Shown here in pieces: positions 34,574 through 42,804 of a stretch of 64,000 nucleotides of DNA. Under the pieces are notes generated by a model that did not search any database, was not told the origin of the DNA, and worked only from the letters and a program-made list of their open reading frames with translations. Numbering within the stretch: the first letter of the stretch is position 1; each line of letters opens with the position of its first letter. The stretch comes from an uncultured Muribaculaceae bacterium (GTDB lineage: Bacteria > Bacteroidota > Bacteroidia > Bacteroidales > Muribaculaceae): assembly GCA_910578075.1 (NCBI GenBank), contig CAJTPK010000004.1:1-64000 (forward strand), written 5' to 3'. Position numbers and translations under genes: made by a program.

Positions 34574-35747
34574 GGTTCTGTACCCTTTTCGACCAGCTCA
34601 ACACATTTATCACAATATCGCAATATGCCCAGGAATCACCTTTGAGCAGAAAATCGAGATGATAGTCATGCTCCCGGTCAAGATATTCCTGGGGAGGATA
34701 TATGTATTCGTATGCGGTTCGTCCCTGGGCAAGGATATAGGGGAGATTTATGACGGCCACCGTCTTCTGCGAACGGCGGTTTATAATCTTGAGAGTGGCA
34801 CCTTTGTCGACATCCGAGGTGTCGATCATCATGCGGTTGAACATTACGTTGTAATGCGCGGTGCGCTGAATTTCAGCAGTCTCGCGTGAATCGCGGGTGA
34901 TACCCTCCTGGCTGAACGTAGTGGTCCAGGATGCGTAGGGGGTGTAGAGGAGCGGAGAGCCTGTGACCACACTGTTGTCGTGAGCCACTGTAGCATTGTC
35001 ATCGGTTATCATGACATCATAGTCACGATGATCCATTCCGTCGGGGAAATCAATCTGACGGAGTGTTATGTTAAGATGTTTGGTGTCGCGGATGAGAGAC
35101 ACAGTCGCATAAGTGGCGCGGTCATCGACCACAGTGACATACTGGTCCTCGATAGGATAGATTGAATAGGGAGCTTTGGTGACATGCATGTCAGGCACAG
35201 CTTTACCATCGCAAGGCTCATATGCCGACACTTTCAAGGTGTGCCAGAGCGTATCGAGCGGAACATTCTGATGCTCCACAGGGTGATGTCCGGTTGCGGC
35301 ATCGGGGACAGAGCTGTGATCGAGCGAGATCGTGAGCGATTCGGAATGCGTGATGTCGCTGCAGCGGTATTTTGCCCCGTCATCCTCAAGAGCCTCATTC
35401 CAGTCGCGCTGCATGGCCACCGCCTGCAGGCGATAGCGCCCTGCCGGCAATTCACCGGGCATGAAATGCACGGCATAACCGTAACGGGAAAGAGGAGCGT
35501 CGGTGTCGCTGTTGGAGACAGAACGTGTTGCCACGCGGTTGCCGCTCTCATCATATACGTGAAGCTGCACATGCCCCACATGATCCTTGAACATGTCAGC
35601 CCGCATCGTGTTGTAATCGTAGACAAAACGCACGTAAAGGCCTGCGGGACAATCTTTCATGTCGTCCTCTATCATGGTGCACGAAGAAAGGGCACCCATG
35701 GCTGCAAGGGCTGACGATACGGATAATATTCGAAGGAAACGGTTCAT
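34563..35747 (-). CDS. Mfa2/FimB-like pilus anchor lipoprotein
   Basis: This 394-residue lipoprotein has Cys23 (GALSSC). It begins DMKDCPAGLYVRFVYDYN, the hallmark of the FimB/Mfa2 family (PF08842) that anchors type V pili and limits their length. A transthyretin-like first domain contains HVGHVQLHVYDESG and LPAGRYRLQAVA. The C-terminus INVLSWSKRVQNHEF is nearly the same as that of the preceding major subunit (INILSWAKRTQNVEF). It lacks the Arg cleavage site at the N-terminal strand that the Mfa1-like proteins carry, fitting a subunit that stays lipidated in the membrane. A terminator-like hairpin separates it from the major subunit gene. Confidence 0.88.
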   Translation of the reverse strand: MNRFLRILSVSSALAAMGALSSCTMIEDDMKDCPAGLYVRFVYDYNTMRADMFKDHVGHVQLHVYDESGNRVATRSVSNSDTDAPLSRYGYAVHFMPGELPAGRYRLQAVAMQRDWNEALEDDGAKYRCSDITHSESLTISLDHSSVPDAATGHHPVEHQNVPLDTLWHTLKVSAYEPCDGKAVPDMHVTKAPYSIYPIEDQYVTVVDDRATYATVSLIRDTKHLNITLRQIDFPDGMDHRDYDVMITDDNATVAHDNSVVTGSPLLYTPYASWTTTFSQEGITRDSRETAEIQRTAHYNVMFNRMMIDTSDVDKGATLKIINRRSQKTVAVINLPYILAQGRTAYEYIYPPQEYLDREHDYHLDFLLKGDSWAYCDIVINVLSWSKRVQNHEF

Positions 35748-35776
35748 CTGTAGGTTATTGAAAAGGAATTTTGAAA

Positions 35777-35816
35777 GGCACCGGGAATTATCCTTACCGA
35801 GAAAATCCCCGGTGCC
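35777..35816 (-). terminator. Attenuator-like hairpin between major pilin and anchor genes
   Basis: On the minus strand GGCACCGGGG (35816-35807) pairs with CCCGGTGCC (35785-35777) across a 21-base loop and is followed by TTTCAAAATTCC. It lies after the stop of the Mfa1-like gene and before the Mfa2-like gene. Partial termination here would give more major subunit than anchor, as pilus stoichiometry needs. Confidence 0.65.
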
Positions 35817-35852
35817 CCGTTTTATAAAAGTTGTTTCAGAAGAGTCTGCACA

Positions 35853-37670
35853 TTAGAACTCCACATTCTGGGTTCTCTTAGCCCATGAGAGGATGTTGAT
35901 CTTGAATGCGATCCATTCCTCTGATGTCTTCTTATCATCGGGATCTTTATCCTTGGTCACGTCAAGTGCGGGAAGAGCCGGCTTGCCGAGTTTGCGGAAT
36001 GCAGACACATTGACATCATACCAGTTGTTACGCACCATACCGTAGCGGCCAAGCCAGTTGTTCTCTGCTTTACCATCGGCATTGGGGTAAGCCTCGGCTG
36101 TTGTCGGGGTGTTTGTAGCAGATATATTCCAGGGAGCGAGGTCGTCTGAATCTTCGGAAGAAGCGAAGTGCATGAATCGGAGGTCATAGTAGCATACGCC
36201 ATCTTCAAACTCGGAGATGTTGTAGTAAGTGTTGACAAGATTACAGAGAGCATCGCTGTCTGCAACAGTCCATGCGGGAGCCTGGAAGAATTTGTCGTTC
36301 TTGAAAGATACGGATGTCACCTCAAGCTGACCGGTCTGATCGTTGCGTGTAAATACGATGTCAATATACTGGTCATAGTTGTTCTCGTCAATAGAGAGGC
36401 TCGTGTTGGGCTCGAGACCACTCTTCACGGCAGCTTTCACTTTGTCATCGTTGATGATGAATGCTACTGAATATGAGCAGGCATCCTTCTCTGTTTTATA
36501 GAGCTCATCCTCACGACCGTTTACGATCCAGAATTTTCCACCTTTGAATTTCACTTTCAGGAGAGCGCGGGTGGTGTTTTGATGATTCTGGTTTGCTACC
36601 GAGAATGTGTTCTCATGGCAATAAAGTGGTGTGTTACCAGCTGCCACAAAACCATTGTCTGAAGTCACATCCGTTGTGAGCGCGGGTTCAGCCTGGGCAT
36701 AAGTCGGGTCAACACACCAGTATGTGCGGTAGAGAGGCTCCGCAGGCTGGATCGAAGTTGTTCCCATCTTTGCATTGCCGGCGAAACGGAAGCCCTTGTT
36801 GGTGTTCTGGTAACCCATCCATTCGGCATTGCCCATGTTACGCACGATGTATGATGTCGGCTCGGTATTGTCAAGACGCCATTCAACGCTCTCGATCTCA
36901 AGCTCCTCACCACCGATCTCCGCGTTCACGAGGCTCTTGCTCAGCGAAAGAGTCGCCTTGGCAACGGCACGCTCTACGTAGATGGATCCTGCGGGATTTT
37001 TCTTTGCATCCTCAGCTGTGTTGTAAAGACTGTTTTTCAGATTCACAAGTGTGCGGATGTCAGCTGCAGCAGGAGCGACAGACGCAAGTGTACCGCCCTC
37101 TGCAACAGAAAGAGGCGCATTGGTCATGAAGAAGGTGTTTGCTCCGTTGGCATCTGTCTTATAGAAAGCATTGGCAGATGTCTTGTTCACAAGCTCACCG
37201 AATGTGCCTGTGAATGAAGTGCCATCGATTTCAAGACCGTTAGTTGTTGTCACAACGCCATCGTAGTTGACGAGCACAAGGCCATACAGGTTGTCGGAAA
37301 CATATTTCTCTACCTGAACGGCTGTGAGATAAGATGTGGTGATATTGTCGTTGTCGACATCACCCACGCTTCCGGGAAGGTCAAGACGATATGCAGCCTT
37401 GAACTGCGCAGCGCTCTCAGCCTCTCCATTATTACCTGTGAAGAGAAGAAGAGCAGCATTTTTAACCTCATACTCATTGGCTGTGCCATCATCGAAATTA
37501 TCGTTGGCGGCACGTGTTCCGGATTGCGACGGAAGTTTGATTGTCACTGCGAGATAACCATCTCCGGTTGCCTCCGGGCCTGCGGGATTCTGAACCGGCT
37601 CCTGATCATTAGAGCAGGATGCCATCATACCGGCAGCAAGAGCGGCAAGAAAGATTTTGTTAAATTTCAT
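35853..37670 (-). CDS. Mfa1-like major pilus subunit (type V fimbrillin)
   Basis: This 605-residue precursor has a lipoprotein signal (AAGMMASC, Cys19). The first mature strand LAVTIKLPSQSGTR ends with Arg53, the expected arginine-protease site that exposes the groove for the next subunit's strand. Two beta domains follow (KNAALLLFTGNNGE; YVERAVAKATLSLSKS). The conserved C-terminal fimbrillin block includes GVCYYDLRFMHF and RYGMVRNNWYDVNVSAF. The last strand is INILSWAKRTQNVEF. Position after the DUF3575 and OmpA-like genes matches the mfa/fim operons of Bacteroidales. It is probably the major shaft subunit, because a leaky terminator follows the gene. Confidence 0.88.
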   Translation of the reverse strand: MKFNKIFLAALAAGMMASCSNDQEPVQNPAGPEATGDGYLAVTIKLPSQSGTRAANDNFDDGTANEYEVKNAALLLFTGNNGEAESAAQFKAAYRLDLPGSVGDVDNDNITTSYLTAVQVEKYVSDNLYGLVLVNYDGVVTTTNGLEIDGTSFTGTFGELVNKTSANAFYKTDANGANTFFMTNAPLSVAEGGTLASVAPAAADIRTLVNLKNSLYNTAEDAKKNPAGSIYVERAVAKATLSLSKSLVNAEIGGEELEIESVEWRLDNTEPTSYIVRNMGNAEWMGYQNTNKGFRFAGNAKMGTTSIQPAEPLYRTYWCVDPTYAQAEPALTTDVTSDNGFVAAGNTPLYCHENTFSVANQNHQNTTRALLKVKFKGGKFWIVNGREDELYKTEKDACSYSVAFIINDDKVKAAVKSGLEPNTSLSIDENNYDQYIDIVFTRNDQTGQLEVTSVSFKNDKFFQAPAWTVADSDALCNLVNTYYNISEFEDGVCYYDLRFMHFASSEDSDDLAPWNISATNTPTTAEAYPNADGKAENNWLGRYGMVRNNWYDVNVSAFRKLGKPALPALDVTKDKDPDDKKTSEEWIAFKINILSWAKRTQNVEF

Positions 37671-37702
37671 ATTTATTAATTTAGGTGTTTGTTTATGATG
37701 TT

Positions 37703-39172
37703 TTAATCAAGAAGATTGCGGTTTTTAGCGGCTTCAGGGAGAGCACCTGCCTTTTCGAAATATTCGATGGCCTTGTCAAAATCAGCGTTATGGGTAGCCA
37801 CGACACCGCGTGCATTCTGAGCTTCCGGAGAGTCGCCGGCTTTCTCCAACAGCACAGCGGCACGATCGTAGTCGCCATTCTTTATAGCTGTCACCGCTGC
37901 ATTCAGATTAGCCACCGGACTGTCGGGATAATAACGCAGGGCGGTATCGATGGTGCGGTTGAAATCCTCCGAACCCTCGGGATAGAGACGCGCCACGCGG
38001 AACATCTGGTTGAGCGACATCTTCTCGGGAGTTTTCTTTATTATCTCCGCAAGTTTCTCATCGCTTGCAGGTTTGAGGCGTGTGCTGATAGCGAACTTGG
38101 TGGCTCGCAACTGCGGGAACCATTTGGGCAGAATCACCTTACGGTAAAGATCCGCGAATCGCTTGTCGGTTTTAAGCATGCGTTCCTTCGCATCATAATC
38201 TGCCGCGCCATATGCAGGAGCGTCGATAAGCTCCAGCAGGTCGGCACGCTGACGGTCTGTGATATCCTTTGCATCCACCACCTGCTGACGGAATTCCTGC
38301 CAGTTCTCAGGCACAGATGAATATGTGCATTTCTCCGAAGGCAACCGGAATCGCTCACCTATATATTCCGCCAACGCGCGGGAACGGTTGGTGGCGAGAA
38401 AGTCGTTGTGCACATATGGAGATTCCGGGGACGCATAACCGCAGATGTCGATACGGGCGATCTCAACATTGGGATCTTCCGTGGCATAGCGGATGGAATC
38501 CTCGATCACAGCGAGCTGTGCGCGGTTGTCGATACGCTGACCGTTGCGACACACATAGGGTTGAGGATGCAACTCGGTGCGGTCCACCTCAAACTGGACA
38601 CGCGCCTTACCCTCATGCACAGCCACGGGGAGTTCGGTTACCTCCGGAGTGATATATGTAACCCTCATCTGGGGAACTGGATTAAGATTGAGATCCACAG
38701 GGACTCCCACACCTTTACCGGCTGCGCGGCCGCAACCGCACGTGTCGTAAAGCAATTCGATGCGGGCATCCTTGGCATACATCCATTTCTGCATCGGCAC
38801 GCTCGCGGAATAGCTCACTCTCTGAGGCTTGCCGTTACGGCGCATCACCTCGCTGACGATATCATAGCGGGAGAACAGATCGCGGGGCAACGTGCCACGC
38901 TCATATGAATAATGCATATTGCGTCCGTTCACAAGCACGGTAGGGAGCGCCACAGACTCCACACCTGGTGCTGACACAACAGGAGTCACAAGTATCTGAT
39001 GGTTTGAGTCTAATTTTACGGAATCGAGCACAAGCTGCGCCGACAGATGCAGCTTGCCGCCGCTCCGGTGGAATTCAAGATCGCTCACCGAGAGCGAACC
39101 GCTGTCAGCCGCAGCCGACAATGCGGTCAGCGGCATAGCTGCCGCCAGCATGAGTTTATGATAGAACTTCAT
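37703..39172 (-). CDS. OmpA-like/TPR protein of the pilus operon (DUF3868 type)
   Basis: This 489-residue protein has a signal peptide (about 1-22). An N-terminal beta domain (about 25-210, DLEFHRSGGKLHLSAQLVLD), as in DUF3868 proteins, precedes an OmpA-like peptidoglycan-binding part (about 245-290, RIDICGYASPESPYVHND, then TNRSRALAEYI). A C-terminal TPR region follows (about 395-489, SPVANLNAAVTAIKNGDYDR, GVVATHNADFDKAIEYFEKA). It is a standard companion of DUF3575 upstream of Bacteroidales pilins. It may link the outer-membrane pilus base to the cell wall. It is 32 bases before the major pilin start and in the same operon. Confidence 0.82.
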   Translation of the reverse strand: MKFYHKLMLAAAMPLTALSAAADSGSLSVSDLEFHRSGGKLHLSAQLVLDSVKLDSNHQILVTPVVSAPGVESVALPTVLVNGRNMHYSYERGTLPRDLFSRYDIVSEVMRRNGKPQRVSYSASVPMQKWMYAKDARIELLYDTCGCGRAAGKGVGVPVDLNLNPVPQMRVTYITPEVTELPVAVHEGKARVQFEVDRTELHPQPYVCRNGQRIDNRAQLAVIEDSIRYATEDPNVEIARIDICGYASPESPYVHNDFLATNRSRALAEYIGERFRLPSEKCTYSSVPENWQEFRQQVVDAKDITDRQRADLLELIDAPAYGAADYDAKERMLKTDKRFADLYRKVILPKWFPQLRATKFAISTRLKPASDEKLAEIIKKTPEKMSLNQMFRVARLYPEGSEDFNRTIDTALRYYPDSPVANLNAAVTAIKNGDYDRAAVLLEKAGDSPEAQNARGVVATHNADFDKAIEYFEKAGALPEAAKNRNLLD

Positions 39173-39199
39173 ATTATGGAAGTGTAAGAAGATGCTGAA

Positions 39200-39796
39200 T
39201 CAGAATAAATATAGAATCGAAATGCCGAGTTTTGTAATGCCAAGGTAGTTGGCACCACCATCGCCGATCTTTCCACCGCATTCGCCACAGGCATATTTCT
39301 TATACCAGGCATGGGCATAACCTACGCCTGCCTCCGCCTCAAGGTTCCAGTGGCGACCGAGAATCCATTGGTAGCCATACGTGAAACCGGCTCCGGCAAA
39401 AGCAGCCTGATAACGATGGTCGCGCACACCGGAACGCAAGTTTTCACCTGCGAAGAAAAATCCGGGAATCGGAAGATTCACGTTGGCGGCATTGAACTGG
39501 CCGCCCATGGCATGCACTCCGATGAAATGACCGTTGAAACGCGCACAGGGCCACCAGCGGTATTCAGGCATAAGCACCCAGTGCTTCACCTTCCTCTCAC
39601 CATGTGTCTCAGATTTAAAACTCCAGGGATTCAGACCGTACACAAGATTGAACGTGGAACGTCCCCCCACTCCCACCTCTATTCCAAGGTTCGGGGTGGT
39701 GGTTGCGTCATACAGCAGATTGCTCTTTACAGTAAATTGCGCATGTGCGGATAATACTCCGGTCAAAAGTATTAATAAGAAAACAAGTCGATTCAT
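39200..39796 (-). CDS. DUF3575 outer-membrane protein, first gene of the pilus operon
   Basis: This 198-residue protein has a signal peptide (about 1-20) and an eight-strand beta-barrel pattern: FTVKSNLLYDATTTPNLGIE, NLVYGLNPWSF, WVLMPEYRWWPC, FAGAGFTYGYQWILG and KLGISILYLF. This is the DUF3575 family that heads type V pilus operons in Bacteroides and relatives. Its function in assembly is not established; an outer-membrane base component is likely. The gene is followed by the OmpA-like gene after 27 bases. Upstream lie two -7 boxes and a pair of identical CAGCGCTA repeats, so regulation acts here for the whole 15-kb operon. Confidence 0.88.
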   Translation of the reverse strand: MNRLVFLLILLTGVLSAHAQFTVKSNLLYDATTTPNLGIEVGVGGRSTFNLVYGLNPWSFKSETHGERKVKHWVLMPEYRWWPCARFNGHFIGVHAMGGQFNAANVNLPIPGFFFAGENLRSGVRDHRYQAAFAGAGFTYGYQWILGRHWNLEAEAGVGYAHAWYKKYACGECGGKIGDGGANYLGITKLGISILYLF

Positions 39797-39812
39797 TATA
39801 AAACCGATATAA

Positions 39813-39925
39813 CAGCGCTATAAAATACTATGAAAATCAGCGCTAAATTGGTACAAATCAAAACCGGGTCAGTCCGGCAAAATATTTAATTTCGTTCTAA
39901 TTGGCAAAATTAGTTTACAAAATTA
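39813..39925 (-). promoter_or_regulatory. Promoter boxes and operator-like repeats of the pilus operon
   Basis: Minus-strand TAATTTTG occurs twice (39912-39905 and 39925-39918), fitting the Bacteroidetes -7 box; no good -33 match is seen. Between them and the start codon, CAGCGCTA occurs at 39813-39820 and 39838-39845. Each contains the palindrome AGCGCT and they are 25 bases apart, as expected for a repressor or activator site. There are no long flanking inverted repeats that would mark an invertible promoter. The remaining bases to 40082 are AT-rich with nothing else recognisable. Confidence 0.5.
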
Positions 39926-40082
39926 CAATTAATATTTAGGTTTTACCCCCCGAATTGTTAATTTTAGTTAAAATTACTTTATTCTCTTTCCTTTTAACAC
40001 TTTTTCGGCTTTATTTTAACACTTATTCTTTCGATACTCAGTTATTTTCTTTCAAACCGCATAATCAGAACCCGTCACAATT

Positions 40083-40107
40083 GCAAACCGGCACTATGCC
40101 GGTTTGC
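40083..40107. terminator. Hairpin overlapping the stop of the Ca2+-ATPase gene
   Basis: GCAAACCGGCA-CTA-TGCCGGTTTGC is a perfect 11-bp stem that includes the stop codon and last codons of the ATPase. The bases beyond (AATTGTGACGGG on the minus strand) are not U-rich, so efficient intrinsic termination is doubtful. Confidence 0.5.
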
Positions 40108-42802
40108 GGAACAGACGGAAGAATTCGCCGGTCCAGAGAACAAGCGAGGTTGAGCCTATCAGGAGCAGCCAGTCGTTCCAACAAAGGGGCACAACGTTGA
40201 AGAAGCCGTAACCGCAGGTGACGATGATGAACTGACCGACGAGGATGACCATCGCGATTGTAAGGAACCCGTTGCATCCTTTGAGGTGCAAGGCGGAACG
40301 TCCGGTGCCGAATGCACGGGCGTTGAACATGTTCCAGAACTGCAGGAACACAAAGAATGTAAAGAAGAGCGAGAGCTCGTATGCCGTAAGCTCATGGAAT
40401 CCCCCTATCCCGGATCGGAACAGCGAAAGAATGGATTCACAACCTGCCGGAACCGAAACGTGCTGCAGGAAGCTGAGAGCTACAAACATTATCAGGAAGA
40501 ACAACAGTCCCACTCCGGCTATGTTACGCCACATTGCTGGCGTGATAATGAAGGCTTTCCGCGGACGCGGTTTGTCGCGCATCACGTCTTCCGAAGGTGG
40601 TAGAGAGGCAAGAGCCATAGCGGCGAAGGTATCCATGATAAGGTTCACCCACAGCATCTGTGTCACCGTAAGAGGCGATTCCATACCCATGAATGCTCCG
40701 GCAAGCACTATCAGACAGGCGCACACATTGACCGTTAGCTGGAACATGATGAAGCGCTGCAGATTGCGGTAAAGCGAGCGTCCCCACATTACTGCCCTGC
40801 CAATGGATGAGAAGGAGTTGTCGACAATCGTGATGTCGGATGCTTCCTTGGCAACGGACGTGCCGTCGCCCATGGAGAGACCGACATGTGCCGCCTTGAG
40901 GGCGGGGGCATCATTAGTTCCATCACCGGTGACAGCCACTACTTCATTATTTCGCTGCAAAGCCTCCACAAGCCGTTTCTTGTCCATAGGCCGGGCACGG
41001 GCTATGATCTTGAGTTTGCCGACACGACGCTCCAGCTCATCATCGCTCATGGCGGCTATCTCGGAGCCTGTGATGATATTCTCATCCGTATCCTCATCTG
41101 TCCATAATCCTATCTGCCTGCCTATCTCTCGGGCGATCGCCGGGGTATCACCGGTGACAATCTTAACCTTCACACCGGCATCAAGCACCTCGCGCACAGC
41201 CGCCGGCACATCCGCACGGACAGGATCTGAGATCGCCACGATACCCAGGAATGTGAGATTATCGCCTGTATATCGGTTTTCCTCAATCACATCCTCGCCG
41301 GGAGAAAGCACCTCATAGGCAAACGCCAACGTGCGCATCGCCTGATTCTGATATCCGAGCAGCTGCGCCTCTATCTCCTCTTTGGTGACACCTTGCGGAA
41401 GATTGCGGCACATGCCTAACACTATCTCCGGCGCACCCTTAACATACGCCACTACAGCACGTTTGCCATCCTTGGCGCGGGTTACATCCGATTCCACAAC
41501 TGTGGCCATGTATTTCCTTTCAGTTGTAAATGGCAACTCATCGACAACAGATATCTTTCCTTTGACAGCAGCATAGTCCACACCCTGACTTCTTAGCCAT
41601 AGCAGCAATGCGCCCTCGGTAGGATTACCGAGCACTTTGGGTTTATCCGGATTCGAGAGGTCAAGCTGTGCGGTGGAATTGGCGGCTATACCTTCCACTA
41701 TCGTCTGTCCCAACGGACTGGCAGCCACATCACCCTCGGGAAGATTATAGAAATCGGTTTCATACACCTGCATCTGATTCTGTGTCAGCGTACCGGTCTT
41801 GTCCGTGCATATGACGGTAGTGGCTCCCATTGTCTCGCAGGCATGCATCTTGCGAACGAGATTATTGGTGCGGAGCATACGACGCATGGAATATGCGAGC
41901 GAGAGCGTGACAGCCATGGGCAATCCTTCCGGCACCGCCACCACAACAAGCGTCACGGCAATCATCATGGTCTGAAGGAAATATTGTATGAATCCTATCC
42001 ATTCAAATTCACCGACATGTGAGAAATACATCACCATACGGCCAGCCACAATGATGCCGGCTATAACATAACTCGACACTGAAACGAGCTTGCCGAGACG
42101 GTCAAGCTGCTCATTAAGCGGGGTCTTGACAGAATTGTCGATCTGCGACTCCTTAAAAACCTTGCCATTCTCAGTGCGATCGCCTACGGCTGTAACTTCA
42201 AACACACCGTGACCTTCCATCACCTTGGTGCCACGCATCAAGGCATCGGAACGGTAGGTGGCTTCTGGATCAAACAGATCGGCATCCGTAGTCTTCATGC
42301 AGGATGGTTCGCCCGTAAGCGATGACTCATCGACGCTCATCGAGACAGCTTCAAGCAAAGTTCCGTCGGCGGGGATGTCATCACCAGTGTTTATAACCAC
42401 AATATCCCCAACAACAATCTCCTTGCGGGGAACCTCGGTTATGACACCATTGCGCCATACCTGCACCGGCTCCTCGTCATTGACCTGATTGAGGATTGCG
42501 AATTCCTTGTTGGCCTTCATCTCAAACCAGAAGCTCAAACCTGTGGCAAGAAATATAGCGGCAAATATGCCCACCGGCTCGAAGAATGGTTTGAACGAAT
42601 GGTCGGCATCCATATACGATTCATATATGGCGATACCTATCGACAGCGCGAGCGCCACAAGCAATATCACTATCAGCGGATCCTTGAAACCGTTGAGGAA
42701 CTGTTTCCAAAGAGGATCACGTTTAACCGGGGTGAGCACATTCTCACCATGCAGGTTTCGGCTTTGTGCCACCTGCTCATTGTTCAAACCTTGATATTTC
42801 AT
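40094..42802 (-). CDS. Calcium-translocating P-type ATPase (P2B/PMCA type)
   Basis: This 902-residue inner-membrane pump uses ATP to expel Ca2+. Key blocks are present: actuator LTGEP at 162-166; M4 ion site VAVPEGLPMAVT at 288-299; phosphorylation site ICTDKTGTLTQNQ with Asp334; KGAPE nucleotide site; and the hinge VAVTGDGTNDAPALKAA. Six C-terminal helices follow, ending TSLVLWTGEFFRLFRKPA. Length is normal for the family. It lies two bases from the end of the upstream Gate-domain permease gene, so both are likely co-transcribed. It maintains low cytoplasmic Ca2+; whether it carries another cation is not excluded. Confidence 0.92.
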   Translation of the reverse strand: MKYQGLNNEQVAQSRNLHGENVLTPVKRDPLWKQFLNGFKDPLIVILLVALALSIGIAIYESYMDADHSFKPFFEPVGIFAAIFLATGLSFWFEMKANKEFAILNQVNDEEPVQVWRNGVITEVPRKEIVVGDIVVINTGDDIPADGTLLEAVSMSVDESSLTGEPSCMKTTDADLFDPEATYRSDALMRGTKVMEGHGVFEVTAVGDRTENGKVFKESQIDNSVKTPLNEQLDRLGKLVSVSSYVIAGIIVAGRMVMYFSHVGEFEWIGFIQYFLQTMMIAVTLVVVAVPEGLPMAVTLSLAYSMRRMLRTNNLVRKMHACETMGATTVICTDKTGTLTQNQMQVYETDFYNLPEGDVAASPLGQTIVEGIAANSTAQLDLSNPDKPKVLGNPTEGALLLWLRSQGVDYAAVKGKISVVDELPFTTERKYMATVVESDVTRAKDGKRAVVAYVKGAPEIVLGMCRNLPQGVTKEEIEAQLLGYQNQAMRTLAFAYEVLSPGEDVIEENRYTGDNLTFLGIVAISDPVRADVPAAVREVLDAGVKVKIVTGDTPAIAREIGRQIGLWTDEDTDENIITGSEIAAMSDDELERRVGKLKIIARARPMDKKRLVEALQRNNEVVAVTGDGTNDAPALKAAHVGLSMGDGTSVAKEASDITIVDNSFSSIGRAVMWGRSLYRNLQRFIMFQLTVNVCACLIVLAGAFMGMESPLTVTQMLWVNLIMDTFAAMALASLPPSEDVMRDKPRPRKAFIITPAMWRNIAGVGLLFFLIMFVALSFLQHVSVPAGCESILSLFRSGIGGFHELTAYELSLFFTFFVFLQFWNMFNARAFGTGRSALHLKGCNGFLTIAMVILVGQFIIVTCGYGFFNVVPLCWNDWLLLIGSTSLVLWTGEFFRLFRKPA

Positions 42803-42804
42803 TC

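Noticed and set aside
35184..35714. A 176-codon plus-strand frame opposite the Mfa2-like gene
   Set aside because: It is antisense to a confidently assigned pilus gene and has unlikely composition rich in His, Val and Arg.
39797..40082. Invertible promoter for the pilus operon
   Set aside because: Many Bacteroidales surface operons have one, but I found only an 18-bp AT-rich palindrome (TAATTTTAGTTAAAATTA, 39959-39976) and no pair of long inverted repeats flanking the promoter; no invertase gene is near.
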